A DNA stretch of 64,000 bases, from the NCBI GenBank assembly GCA_033283165.1, contig JAWMQL010000007.1, positions 124,001-188,000 on the forward strand, read 5' to 3'. The notes under the pieces are model-generated. The model was not told the origin of the DNA and did not search any database. It saw only the letters and a list, made by a program, of their open reading frames with translations. This stretch comes from JAWMQL01 sp033283165. GTDB taxonomy: Bacteria > Pseudomonadota > Gammaproteobacteria > Pseudomonadales > Halieaceae. This document shows positions 35,288 through 42,118 of this stretch, piece after piece (the stretch's first letter is position 1; every line of letters starts with the position of its first letter). Position numbers and translations under genes: made by a program.

Positions 35288-36250
35288 TTACGTTCTGGCG
35301 GTCGCTATGTTTTCCATGTACCAACTGTAGGCGTCTTGCAGGCCGGACTTTAGGTCGTGCCTGGGTTGCCAACCGAGGCTTTTTAACTTGGAGCTGTCCA
35401 TCAGTTTGCGGGGGGCGCCGTCTGGTTTGGTGGTGTCCCAATCGATGTCGCCCTTGAAGCCAGTGACTTCGGCGATGGTCTCAACCAACTCTTTTATTGA
35501 GCAGTCTGTGCCTGAACCGACGTTGATGTGGCTCAGGCGGGGCTCGGTTACTCGCTCGTACTCAGAACGAGGGAGATTCATCACGTGCACACTGGCTGCC
35601 GCCATATCGTCTACATGCAGAAACTCGCGTAAGGCGCTGCCGGTGCCCCAGTTGGTTACAGTGGGCGCGCCGCTTTCTACAGCCCGATGGAAGCGCCGAA
35701 GCAGTGCCGGGATCACGTGGCTGTTTTCCGGATGGTAGTTGTCGTTCGGGCCGTACAGGTTGGTGGGCATCACGCTGCGGTAATCCGTGCCGTACTGACG
35801 GTTGTAGCTTTCACACAGCTTGATGCCCGCGATCTTGGCCAGGGCATAGGGCTCGTTGGTGGGCTCCAGTGAGCCCTGCATCAGTTCTTGTTCCTGCATG
35901 GGTTGCGTGGCCATGCGAGGATAGATGCAGGAACTGCCGAGAAACAGCAGTTTCTGCACGCCGGCCTGCCAGGCCTGGTGCACCACGTTGCACTCCACCA
36001 TCAGGTTGTCGTAGATGAACTCGGCCGGGTAGGTGTCATTGGCGTGAATGCCCCCCACCTTGGCCGCACCCAGGTACACCTCGTCGATCTTTTCGCTGGC
36101 GAAGAACTCGGCTACCGCCTCCTGGCTGGTGAGATTCATCTCGGCCCGGGTGCGGGCAACGATCTCGTTGCCAGGGTCCTTGCTCAACTGCCTTACCAGT
36201 GCCGAACCGACCATGCCGTTGTGGCCGGCCACAAAAATCCTTTTACTCAT
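35288..36250 (-). CDS. fcl: GDP-L-fucose synthase
   Basis: A 320-residue NAD-dependent epimerase/reductase. IFVAGHNGMVGSALVRQL is the nucleotide-binding start, LFLGSSCIYP and the YxxxK pair in YALAKIAGIKLCE are catalytic. It makes GDP-L-fucose from the Gmd product, so the surface glycan probably contains fucose or a derivative. Second gene of the MarR-EPS operon, 26 nt after it. Confidence 0.94.
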   Translation of the reverse strand: MSKRIFVAGHNGMVGSALVRQLSKDPGNEIVARTRAEMNLTSQEAVAEFFASEKIDEVYLGAAKVGGIHANDTYPAEFIYDNLMVECNVVHQAWQAGVQKLLFLGSSCIYPRMATQPMQEQELMQGSLEPTNEPYALAKIAGIKLCESYNRQYGTDYRSVMPTNLYGPNDNYHPENSHVIPALLRRFHRAVESGAPTVTNWGTGSALREFLHVDDMAAASVHVMNLPRSEYERVTEPRLSHINVGSGTDCSIKELVETIAEVTGFKGDIDWDTTKPDGAPRKLMDSSKLKSLGWQPRHDLKSGLQDAYSWYMENIATART

Positions 36251-36276
36251 ACCGCTTGTGTTTCCTTACTTGGCTT

Positions 36277-36597
36277 TTACTTGTCTTGCAATTCCCGCTG
36301 CAGCTGCTCGATCTCAACCTTCAGGGATTCGTACTCGTCCATCTTGCGTTGCAGGTAGCGAAAGGTGATGCCGGCCTTGGCCTTGATGCCGCTGGGGGTC
36401 AGCAGGTACAGGTAGGCGGCCTTGTTTTTCGAGTTCTTGAAGTTCCTGGCCTTCAGCCAGCCCTTGTCGATCAAGCCCTTCAGGCAGTAGTTGGCCTTGC
36501 CCAGGCTGATGCCCAGTTCTTCGGCGATCTCGCGCTGGGTGGCGCTGGGGTTCGCTTCCAGGTATCGCAACAGGTGGTAGTGGGTGTCTTCGTTCAT
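36277..36597 (-). CDS. MarR family EPS-associated transcriptional regulator
   Basis: A 106-residue winged-helix protein: LLRYLEANPSATQREIAEEL, then GISLGKANYCLKGLIDKGW is the recognition helix region. A C-terminal coiled coil (RKMDEYESLKVEIEQLQREL) would serve dimerisation. This small MarR-EPS type is typically the first gene of exopolysaccharide loci. ATG 36597 is the likely start; no Shine-Dalgarno is visible because the ops site occupies its place. It may bind the palindrome at 36633. Confidence 0.88.
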   Translation of the reverse strand: MNEDTHYHLLRYLEANPSATQREIAEELGISLGKANYCLKGLIDKGWLKARNFKNSKNKAAYLYLLTPSGIKAKAGITFRYLQRKMDEYESLKVEIEQLQRELQDK

Positions 36598-36604
36598 CAA
36601 TAAG

Positions 36605-36616
36605 CACGCTACCGCC
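36605..36616 (-). promoter_or_regulatory. ops element (RfaH recruitment site)
   Basis: The minus strand reads GGCGGTAGCGTG, the exact 12-nt ops sequence at which RNA polymerase pauses and loads RfaH. It is 7 nt before the MarR-EPS start codon and just downstream of a palindrome. RfaH itself is encoded 1.2 kb away at 37843. Confidence 0.85.
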
Positions 36617-36632
36617 CTACCCAGGGCAGAGC

Positions 36633-36651
36633 ATGTTCAATAGTTGAACAT
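36633..36651. promoter_or_regulatory. Palindromic operator candidate upstream of the EPS operon
   Basis: ATGTTCAA-TAG-TTGAACAT: 8-bp perfect arms with a 3-nt centre, 36 nt upstream of the MarR-EPS start. The size and symmetry suit a MarR-type dimer, so autoregulation is likely. Confidence 0.6.
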
Positions 36652-36703
36652 AGATCATTCTGGAGGGGAAGAAAAAAGTGAGCTTTAGCTATTTTATTTG
36701 CTT

Positions 36704-36886
36704 TCAGGCGGGGGAATCAATGGTTTTACGGGGGGGATTCGGTTTTGAACTGGGTTTTTGTAACCACGATCTGAGATTTTCAAAGTTAACGGCACCCGCC
36801 TCTTTCAGACCCGCGTAGCGCTCGGTGGGCAGCAGATAGACTTGCGTGACCTGCTCTCGCACCGCCGGCAATTCCATTGCATCCAT
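36704..36886 (-). CDS. Small ORF, possible C-terminal piece of a broken gene
   Basis: Sixty residues (MDAMELPAVREQVTQVYLLP, ending in a Pro/Lys-rich tail) with no recognised domain. It follows the tumA stop by 11 nt. An inner ATG (36877) has a better placed AAAGGA. The sequence TERYAGLKEAGAVNFENLRS looks like the end of a longer helical protein. It may be the tail of the regulator whose start lies at 37771, or a genuine small gene of the toxin-antitoxin operon. Confidence 0.4.
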   Translation of the reverse strand: MDAMELPAVREQVTQVYLLPTERYAGLKEAGAVNFENLRSWLQKPSSKPNPPRKTIDSPA

Positions 36887-36897
36887 CCTTTCAGGTA

Positions 36898-37245
36898 CTA
36901 GGCAGCTTTCAGCAGGAACTCGACTTTTACTGCGTCATAGGGAAATTCAATCAAGCCCTGCTCAGTCCTGGCGATTAGCCCAGCTTCCAGCAGCGCCGTT
37001 ACGTCACGATGTACGGCTTTAACATCCCGCCCCACGCGCCGGGCCGTTTCACGAATTGACACGGGGCCAACGCCACACAATGCTTTCAGAATTTCCCAGC
37101 GCTTGGCCGTAAGTACCTTCCAAAGCAGCTCGGGTGTCGCAAAGCTGATTCGTGCAGACTTTTCCCGCTTGCCGCTTTTCCAGGACGCGGAAAACTGTGC
37201 CGCCGCTTCCTCCGGGGTGCGAACATCAAGTATCAGGGTTTTCAT
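36898..37245 (-). CDS. TumA-like antitoxin, HTH protein (HVO_A0114 family)
   Basis: A 115-residue winged-helix DNA-binding protein: ELLWKVLTAKRWEILKALCG, then SIRETARRVGRDVKAVHRDV is the recognition part, followed by the wing (GLIARTEQGLIEFPY). It overlaps the toxin gene upstream by 20 nt, so synthesis is coupled. It would neutralise the toxin and repress the operon at the inverted repeat at 37534. Confidence 0.8.
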   Translation of the reverse strand: MKTLILDVRTPEEAAAQFSASWKSGKREKSARISFATPELLWKVLTAKRWEILKALCGVGPVSIRETARRVGRDVKAVHRDVTALLEAGLIARTEQGLIEFPYDAVKVEFLLKAA

Positions 37246-37522
37246 CGTTCCACCTCTTTATGTCCTGCATAAAATCGTCAACCAGCTTTTCGGGCGAGAT
37301 AAATTCGTAGCTAAGCTCTTCACCTCCCCAATGGCGATGGTCCCCTTTGCCGGATTCATTGTCATAACGAAGCACGCACTCCTGATTCACCACGTAAGCC
37401 AGACGATATTTGTATGAATGCGAGGAAGCGTTGAGAGGATTTGACAGCTCCCAAAGCACCAATTCAGCAAATCTCCGCTCAGTGAGTACGATGCGTTGCT
37501 GAACCAGCTTCTTCGCGGACAT
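37226..37522 (-). CDS. TumE-like toxin (DUF6516 family)
   Basis: A 98-residue protein: LTERRFAELVLWELSNPLNA, then YKYRLAYVVNQECVLRYDNE and the GDHRHWGGEELSYEF block that is typical of the TumE family. It is followed by the HTH antitoxin, the usual toxin-first order for this pair. The molecular target is not established in the sequence. The start codon is 11 nt from a perfect inverted repeat. Confidence 0.8.
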   Translation of the reverse strand: MSAKKLVQQRIVLTERRFAELVLWELSNPLNASSHSYKYRLAYVVNQECVLRYDNESGKGDHRHWGGEELSYEFISPEKLVDDFMQDIKRWNDENPDT

Positions 37523-37533
37523 GTTGGAGATTA

Positions 37534-37558
37534 TGACAACACTGGTTGAATGTTGTCA
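37534..37558. promoter_or_regulatory. Inverted repeat, likely operator of the toxin-antitoxin operon
   Basis: TGACAACA (37534-37541) and TGTTGTCA (37551-37558) are perfect 8-bp arms around 9 nt. They lie just upstream of tumE, where a TumA dimer would block transcription. The right arm holds the stop codon of the HTH fragment. Confidence 0.65.
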
Positions 37559-37771
37559 ATAAGTCCAACAACTGGTGGTCTCGCCCTTTTCCATGCGGCG
37601 CCAGGTATCTCGAGACATACCCGCGGCCTGCGCCGCGGTGATTACGGTAACGCCCAGTGCCCTCCGCCGTTGGCGAATCTGCAGACCCAGCATTCGGACA
37701 CGGTCCTCAAGTTGCTCGCTGGTCAGTTTTCCGGCGGTTGCCGATATCGCCAAGTCCAGTAAATGACGCAT
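37556..37771 (-). pseudogene. XRE-type regulator, N-terminal piece
   Basis: Seventy-one residues. A helical lead (LLDLAISATAGKLTSEQLED) precedes an XRE HTH (LQIRQRRRALGVTVITAAQA, AAGMSRDTWRRMEKGET). It stops right after the HTH, inside the operator of the TumE/TumA operon, whereas such regulators normally continue with further helices after the GE(x)S turn. This suggests truncation by insertion of the toxin-antitoxin module; a very short intact regulator is the alternative. Confidence 0.55.
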
Positions 37772-37842
37772 ATATCAGTCAAACCACACCTAATGACTGA
37801 TATGAGCAACATTTTAATTGGAGTTACAGGGTAGACACCGGC

Positions 37843-38337
37843 TCAACCCAGGTCCTGTTGCGACACGGTTACCGGGTTCTGGCGGCCCAGCAGGTCTAGC
37901 AGCAACAGGGCGCGGCTCTCGGCCACGGCCTCCTGGTAGATGCCGGTCAGGCCGGCGAAGGGGCCCTGCAGTATCTGCACCCGGTCACCGGGCTGGTGCG
38001 GCCACTGGTCGTCCACCCGCAGCCGGGTTTCCTCGTCTTCCTGCTGCAGCAGGTAGTCGATCACCTCATCGGGCACCGGGCGCAGCTCCTGGCCGATGCG
38101 CACCAGGCCTACCGCACCGCGGGTGGAGCGCACCGGGGCGGTGTTGTCGCTGGCCAGGTCCACGCGGATGAACAGGTAGCGCGGAAACAGGGGCTCCACC
38201 ACCTGGGTCCAGCCGCCGCCGCGCCGCTTCCGCGTGCGGATGCGGGGCAGGTAGGTGGTGTAGCCCTGGTTCAGCAGCTGCTGCTCGGCGATGTGCTCCT
38301 GCCGGGGCTTGGTGTGTACCGCGTACCAGTGGCTCAT
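37843..38337 (-). CDS. rfaH: Transcription antitermination/translation factor RfaH
   Basis: A 164-residue NusG paralogue (E. coli RfaH is 162). The NGN domain opens SHWYAVHTKPRQEHIAEQQL and includes EPLFPRYLFIRVD; the C-terminal KOW region is PGDRVQILQGPFAGLTGIYQ. The NGN domain binds the polymerase clamp and the ops DNA hairpin, and the C-terminal domain refolds to recruit ribosomes. The AT-rich polysaccharide operon with a perfect ops site downstream is the obvious target. The gaps on both sides (71 and 138 nt) hold no gene. Confidence 0.9.
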   Translation of the reverse strand: MSHWYAVHTKPRQEHIAEQQLLNQGYTTYLPRIRTRKRRGGGWTQVVEPLFPRYLFIRVDLASDNTAPVRSTRGAVGLVRIGQELRPVPDEVIDYLLQQEDEETRLRVDDQWPHQPGDRVQILQGPFAGLTGIYQEAVAESRALLLLDLLGRQNPVTVSQQDLG

Positions 38338-38475
38338 GACCGGGCCTGGTCGTCGCCGTAGCCGCGGGCTTTTCGGGCGCAGAGCGGTTGTTTCATGTTG
38401 CTGGCCGTACTGTGTTGAATCCGGGGGCGGGATTTTACGGGCAAACCGATTCCCGAGTCGAACACGGGGCCGGAT

Positions 38476-39219
38476 TCATTGGTCAATCGAGAACCCCATA
38501 TTGACCGTCACCCGGTAGGTGTTCTCCCCCGCCGCCACCGGCACCGCGGCGGCCTCATCCGCCATGGCCATGGACGCGCGGGCCACCGGGATGGGGCCGG
38601 GGCGGTAGCTGTTTTCGCTGATGGTCAGGATATCGCCCAGCTCGACCCCCGCCGCCTCGGCCAGGGTTTCGGCCTTCGCCCGCGCCGCCTTCACCGCCCG
38701 GGCCCGGGCCTGGGCCAGGGCCTCCGAGGGGTCGTCGTTGGTGAACTGGATGTTGCCGCCCTGGTTCACGCCGAGATCCACGGATTTCTGCAGAATCGCG
38801 CCCACCCGGTCGATATCGCGCACCCGCACCGTGAGGCTGTTCTGGACCCGGTAGCCGGTGATGCGCGGCGCCGGGCGCTCGCCCTGGGTGCGCTTGGGGT
38901 AGTGGTACACGGGCTGGATATTGAGGCCGGCGGTCTGCAGGTCGCGCTCCTCGATGCCGCCGGCCCGCATGGCGGCGATCACCTCGGCCATGGCACTGGA
39001 ATTGGCGGCCATCGCCTCCTCGGCGGTGGCGGCCTCGCGCAGCACGGTCAGGTTCAACACCGCCATATCCGGCGCCAGGCTGACCTCACCCTCGGCGCTC
39101 ACCTGGATGGCCGGGGTCGCGTGGTCATAGCTGATGCTGGCGCTGTTGTCGCAGGCGGCCAGGGCCAGCAGCAGGGGCAGCGACAGGATCAGGGCAGGAT
39201 TCGGCAAAGTAACTCGCAT
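38476..39219 (-). CDS. SIMPL domain lipoprotein (DUF541)
   Basis: A 247-residue protein. Signal with lipobox ALAAC (Cys23), then the SIMPL/DUF541 domain: IQVSAEGEVSLAPDMAVLNL, then LQTAGLNIQPVYHYP and a helical RARAVKAARAKAETLAEAAG block. I chose ATG 39219 because GAGGAG lies 7 nt before it; the frame also has a TTG five codons upstream. Related proteins (E. coli YggE) are periplasmic or membrane-associated and linked to oxidative stress; the mechanism is unknown. Confidence 0.88.
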   Translation of the reverse strand: MRVTLPNPALILSLPLLLALAACDNSASISYDHATPAIQVSAEGEVSLAPDMAVLNLTVLREAATAEEAMAANSSAMAEVIAAMRAGGIEERDLQTAGLNIQPVYHYPKRTQGERPAPRITGYRVQNSLTVRVRDIDRVGAILQKSVDLGVNQGGNIQFTNDDPSEALAQARARAVKAARAKAETLAEAAGVELGDILTISENSYRPGPIPVARASMAMADEAAAVPVAAGENTYRVTVNMGFSIDQ

Positions 39220-39417
39220 GGTGGATCTCCTCAATGGTCAACACAATTGTAGTTCGTTCCGGTTTAATCGCAGCAGGCGGGGGAAAGGGGTTAAACGCGG
39301 CGGACTTTTTTGACGCTGCCGCGGAGGGGTGGCCGATTTGGATGGAATGTTGAGCGGATTTGATGTGTGGTGGCGACGGGCTTTGCGGAATACTGGGTGG
39401 GCAAATGGGGAGTTGGT

Positions 39418-39723
39418 ATGGCCGCCATAGCCTTTGATACACTGAAAGCTGCTCGCCGGCTGAAGGAAGCCGGCGTCCCCGAGGCCGCAGCGGAGGCGCA
39501 CGCGGAAATCATGGCGGAAGCTTTTGTATTCAATATGGACGCCCTGGTAACGAAAGATTACCTGGATGAGGTCCTGCGTGCCCGCTTCGCCGAGCAGGAT
39601 GCTCGCATGGACCAGAAGTTCGGGGAAGTACGCGGGGATAGCCGGGTGCTCAGATGGATCCTCGCCGCCATCGCATTGAGTACCTTTATTCCGTTTCTAC
39701 GCGACGTGTTCTCGCTGATATAA
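39418..39723 (+). CDS. Coiled-coil/TM protein, DUF1640/CCDC90-like, copy 1
   Basis: A 101-residue protein. The amphipathic helical N-terminus (MAAIAFDTLKAARRLKEAGV, then PEAAAEAHAEIMAEAFVFNM) precedes a short coiled coil (RARFAEQDARMDQKFGEVRG) and a C-terminal membrane helix (VLRWILAAIALSTFIPFLRD). This matches the bacterial DUF1640 family, distant relatives of mitochondrial CCDC90/MCUR1. The function is unknown. First of three tandem copies. GGGAG lies 5 nt before the ATG. Its 5' flank is related to, but diverged from, the identical flanks of copies 2 and 3. Confidence 0.8.
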   Translation: MAAIAFDTLKAARRLKEAGVPEAAAEAHAEIMAEAFVFNMDALVTKDYLDEVLRARFAEQDARMDQKFGEVRGDSRVLRWILAAIALSTFIPFLRDVFSLI

Positions 39724-39724
39724 C

Positions 39725-39751
39725 CGGAAAAAGTTTCCGCGGAAATTTCGG
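39725..39751. repeat. TTTCCGCGGAAA palindrome after each coiled-coil copy
   Basis: Each of the three genes is followed within 10-20 nt by the same word at 39734-39745, 40174-40185 and 40779-40790, with outer bases (CCGGAAA on the left, TTTCGG on the right) adding pairing. The 12-mer also recurs inside the HNH gene. It could be a transcript-end hairpin or a protein-binding site. Confidence 0.75.
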
Positions 39752-39836
39752 TTGGAATTGATGAAAGGTTGGGCGGATCGGATGTCCCCTTCGATCACTC
39801 CCGGAGCCATACTGTAGCGACTCAACAGGAGTTGGT

Positions 39837-40163
39837 ATGGCCGCCATAGCCTTTGATACACTGAAAGCTGCCCGCCGGCTGAAGGAAGCCGGCGTCCCCG
39901 AGGCCGCAGCGGAGGCGCACGCGGAAATCATGGCGGAAGCTTTTGTGTTCAATATGGATACCCTGGTCACCCAGGACTATCTCGATGCCCGCTTCGCCGA
40001 GCAGGATGCTCGCATGGACCAGAAGCTCGGGGCACTGGAAGCCCGCATCAACCACGAATTGGCAGAGGTCCGCGGCGACATCAAGGTGCTGAAATGGATG
40101 CTCGCCGCCGTCGCACTGAGCACCTTTATTCCGTTTCTACGCGACGTGTTCTCGCTGATATAA
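39837..40163 (+). CDS. Coiled-coil/TM protein, DUF1640/CCDC90-like, copy 2
   Basis: A 108-residue paralogue. The N-terminal 45 residues are nearly identical to copies 1 and 3. The coiled coil is slightly longer than in copy 1 (LGALEARINHELAEVRGDIK), and the membrane helix LKWMLAAVALSTFIPFLRDV ends the protein. It has the same upstream 113 nt as copy 3, including AGGAG 6 nt before the ATG, so both are probably expressed alike. Confidence 0.8.
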   Translation: MAAIAFDTLKAARRLKEAGVPEAAAEAHAEIMAEAFVFNMDTLVTQDYLDARFAEQDARMDQKLGALEARINHELAEVRGDIKVLKWMLAAVALSTFIPFLRDVFSLI

Positions 40164-40276
40164 CCGGAAAAAGTTTCCGCGGAAATTTCGGTTGGAATTG
40201 ATGAAAGGTTGGGCAGATCGGATGTCCCCTTCGATCACTCCCGGAGCCATACTGTAGCGACTCAACAGGAGTTGGT

Positions 40277-40768
40277 ATGGCCGCCATAGCCTTTGATACA
40301 CTGAAAGCTGCTCGCCGGCTGAAGGAAGCCGGCGTCCCCGAGGCCGCAGCGGAGGCGCACGCGGAAATCATGGCGGAAGCTTTTGTGTTCAATATGGATA
40401 CCCTGGTCACCCAGGACTATCTCGATGCCCGCTTCGCCGAGCACGATGCTCGCATGGACCAGAAGCTCGGGGCACTGGAAGCACGCATTGACCAGAAGCT
40501 GGGTTCACTGGAAACCAGCATGGACCAGAAGCTGGGAACACTGGAAACCAGCATGGACCAGAAGCTGGGAACACTGGAAACCAGCATGGACAGGAAGCTG
40601 GGAACACTGGAAACCAGCATGGACAGGAAGCTGGGATCACTCGAAAGCCATATAAACGAGGAACTGGCCGAGGTACGCGGCGATGTCAAGGTGCTGAAAT
40701 GGATGCTCGCCGCGATCGCATTGAGCACCTTTATTCCGTTTCTACGCGACGTGTTCTCGCTGATATAA
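40277..40768 (+). CDS. Coiled-coil/TM protein, DUF1640/CCDC90-like, copy 3 with expanded repeats
   Basis: A 163-residue paralogue. It equals copy 2 except for a coiled coil lengthened by 11-residue units (DQKLGTLETSM and variants, residues 61-126) before the shared membrane helix. The 11-mer spacing is hendecad-like, compatible with a longer, straighter coiled coil projecting from the membrane. Its stop is 57 nt from the purA stop (convergent). Confidence 0.8.
   Translation: MAAIAFDTLKAARRLKEAGVPEAAAEAHAEIMAEAFVFNMDTLVTQDYLDARFAEHDARMDQKLGALEARIDQKLGSLETSMDQKLGTLETSMDQKLGTLETSMDRKLGTLETSMDRKLGSLESHINEELAEVRGDVKVLKWMLAAIALSTFIPFLRDVFSLI
40457..40654 (+). repeat. Six 33-bp tandem repeats
   Basis: Units start with GACCAGAAGCTGGG or GACAGGAAGCTGGG and end in AGCATG or a variant. 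The middle units are identical over nearly all 33 bases; the outer ones are diverged. All stay in frame, so copy-number change would alter length without frameshift. Confidence 0.93.
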
Positions 40769-40825
40769 CCGGAAAAAGTTTCCGCGGAAATTTCGGTTGG
40801 AATTGAGGACTGACGCTACGGGCAA

Positions 40826-42118
40826 TCAGTCGAAGGGATGCCGCAGCACGATCGTCTCCACCCGGTCGGGGCCGGTGGAAATGATGTCGATCGGGGCGCC
40901 CACCACCTCCTCGATCTTCTGGATGTAGTCGCGGGCCGCCTGGGGCAGCTCCTCCAGCGACTTCGCGCCCAGGGTACTCTCGCTCCAGCCGGGCACTTCC
41001 TCGTACACGGGGTGCAGGCCGTCGTAATCGTCGGAGTCCACCGGGTTGGGCACCGGCTTGCCCGCCTTGTCGGCGTAGCCGATGCAGATGCGGATGGTCT
41101 CCAGTCCGTCCAGCACGTCCAGTTTGGTCAGGCACAGGCCGCTGACGGAGTTGATATTCACCGCGTTTCGCAGGGCCACCGCGTCGAACCAGCCGCAGCG
41201 GCGCGGACGACCGGTGGTGGCGCCGAACTCGTGACCGCGGCTGGCGAGGTGTTCGCCGGTGGCGTCGAACAGTTCGGTGGGGAAGGGTCCCGAGCCCACC
41301 CGGGTGGTGTAGGCCTTGGTGATACCCAGCACGTAATCCAGGTACAGGGGGCCGAAACCGGAGCCGGTGGCGGTACCGCCGGCGGTCGTGTTGGAGCTGG
41401 TCACGAAGGGGTAGGTGCCGTGGTCGATGTCCAGCAGGCTGCCCTGGGCGCCCTCGAACATGATCTTGGCGTTGGTCTTGCGGCACTCGTGCAGGATGGC
41501 GGTCACGTCCGCCATCATCGGCAGCAGTTCCGCGCCCATGGCCAGGGCCTCGGCCAGGACCGTGTCGTAATTCAGCGGCTCCACCTGGTAATAGTGTTCC
41601 AGCTGGAAGTTGTGGTACTCCATCACCTCTTTCAGCTTTTTCGCGAACCGCTGCTTGTCCTTCAGGTCACCCAGGCGCGGGCCGCGGCGGGCGACCTTGT
41701 CCTCGTAGGCGGGGCCGATACCGCGGCCGGTGGTGCCGATCTTCTCATTGCCGCGCTTGGCTTCCCGGGCCTGGTCCAGGGCCACGTGGTAGGGCAGGAT
41801 CAGCGGGCAGGCAGGGGACAGCTTCAGGCGCTCGCGCACCGGCACCCCGGCCTCTTCCAGCTCGCGGATTTCCTTCAGCAGGGCGTCCGGGGCCAGCACC
41901 ACGCCGTTGCCGATCAGGCACTGCACACCCTCGCGCAGGATGCCCGACGGGATCAGGTGCAGGACCGTCTTGACGCCCTCGATTACCAGGGTGTGGCCGG
42001 CGTTGTGGCCACCCTGGAAGCGCACCACGGCGCTGGCCTGGTCGGTCAGCAGGTCGACGATCTTGCCCTTGCCCTCGTCACCCCACTGGGTGCCCAGGAC
42101 CACTACGTTCTTACTCAT
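40826..42118 (-). CDS. purA: Adenylosuccinate synthetase
   Basis: A 430-residue enzyme of purine synthesis: IMP, aspartate and GTP give adenylosuccinate. The GTP loop GTQWGDEGKGKIVDLLT, catalytic Asp/His in the QGGHNAGHTLV region, and TTGRGIGPAYEDK are all present. Start at ATG 42118, 8 nt inside the end of hisZ, so it is coupled to it. Confidence 0.98.
   Translation of the reverse strand: MSKNVVVLGTQWGDEGKGKIVDLLTDQASAVVRFQGGHNAGHTLVIEGVKTVLHLIPSGILREGVQCLIGNGVVLAPDALLKEIRELEEAGVPVRERLKLSPACPLILPYHVALDQAREAKRGNEKIGTTGRGIGPAYEDKVARRGPRLGDLKDKQRFAKKLKEVMEYHNFQLEHYYQVEPLNYDTVLAEALAMGAELLPMMADVTAILHECRKTNAKIMFEGAQGSLLDIDHGTYPFVTSSNTTAGGTATGSGFGPLYLDYVLGITKAYTTRVGSGPFPTELFDATGEHLASRGHEFGATTGRPRRCGWFDAVALRNAVNINSVSGLCLTKLDVLDGLETIRICIGYADKAGKPVPNPVDSDDYDGLHPVYEEVPGWSESTLGAKSLEELPQAARDYIQKIEEVVGAPIDIISTGPDRVETIVLRHPFD

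Larger units (their letters stand above)
39724..40276 (+). repeat. Tandem duplication around coiled-coil copy 2
   Basis: The 113-nt spacers at 39724-39836 and 40164-40276 are identical except for one base (G39775/A40215). The first 170 or so bases of copies 2 and 3 are also nearly identical, so this is a recent head-to-tail duplication of about 440 bp. Confidence 0.9.

Noticed and set aside
34056..35441. Longer Gmd with an 82-residue N-terminal extension
   Set aside because: The extension translates REP-like repeat and the end of fcl; ATG 35195 has a good ribosome site and matches the family.
36314..36607. An overlapping open frame starting inside the ops site
   Set aside because: It is out of frame with the MarR-EPS gene and encodes low-complexity shadow sequence.
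40457..40654. Regular 33-bp repeats that could suggest a CRISPR array
   Set aside because: The units are contiguous without spacers, keep one reading frame and encode a coiled coil.
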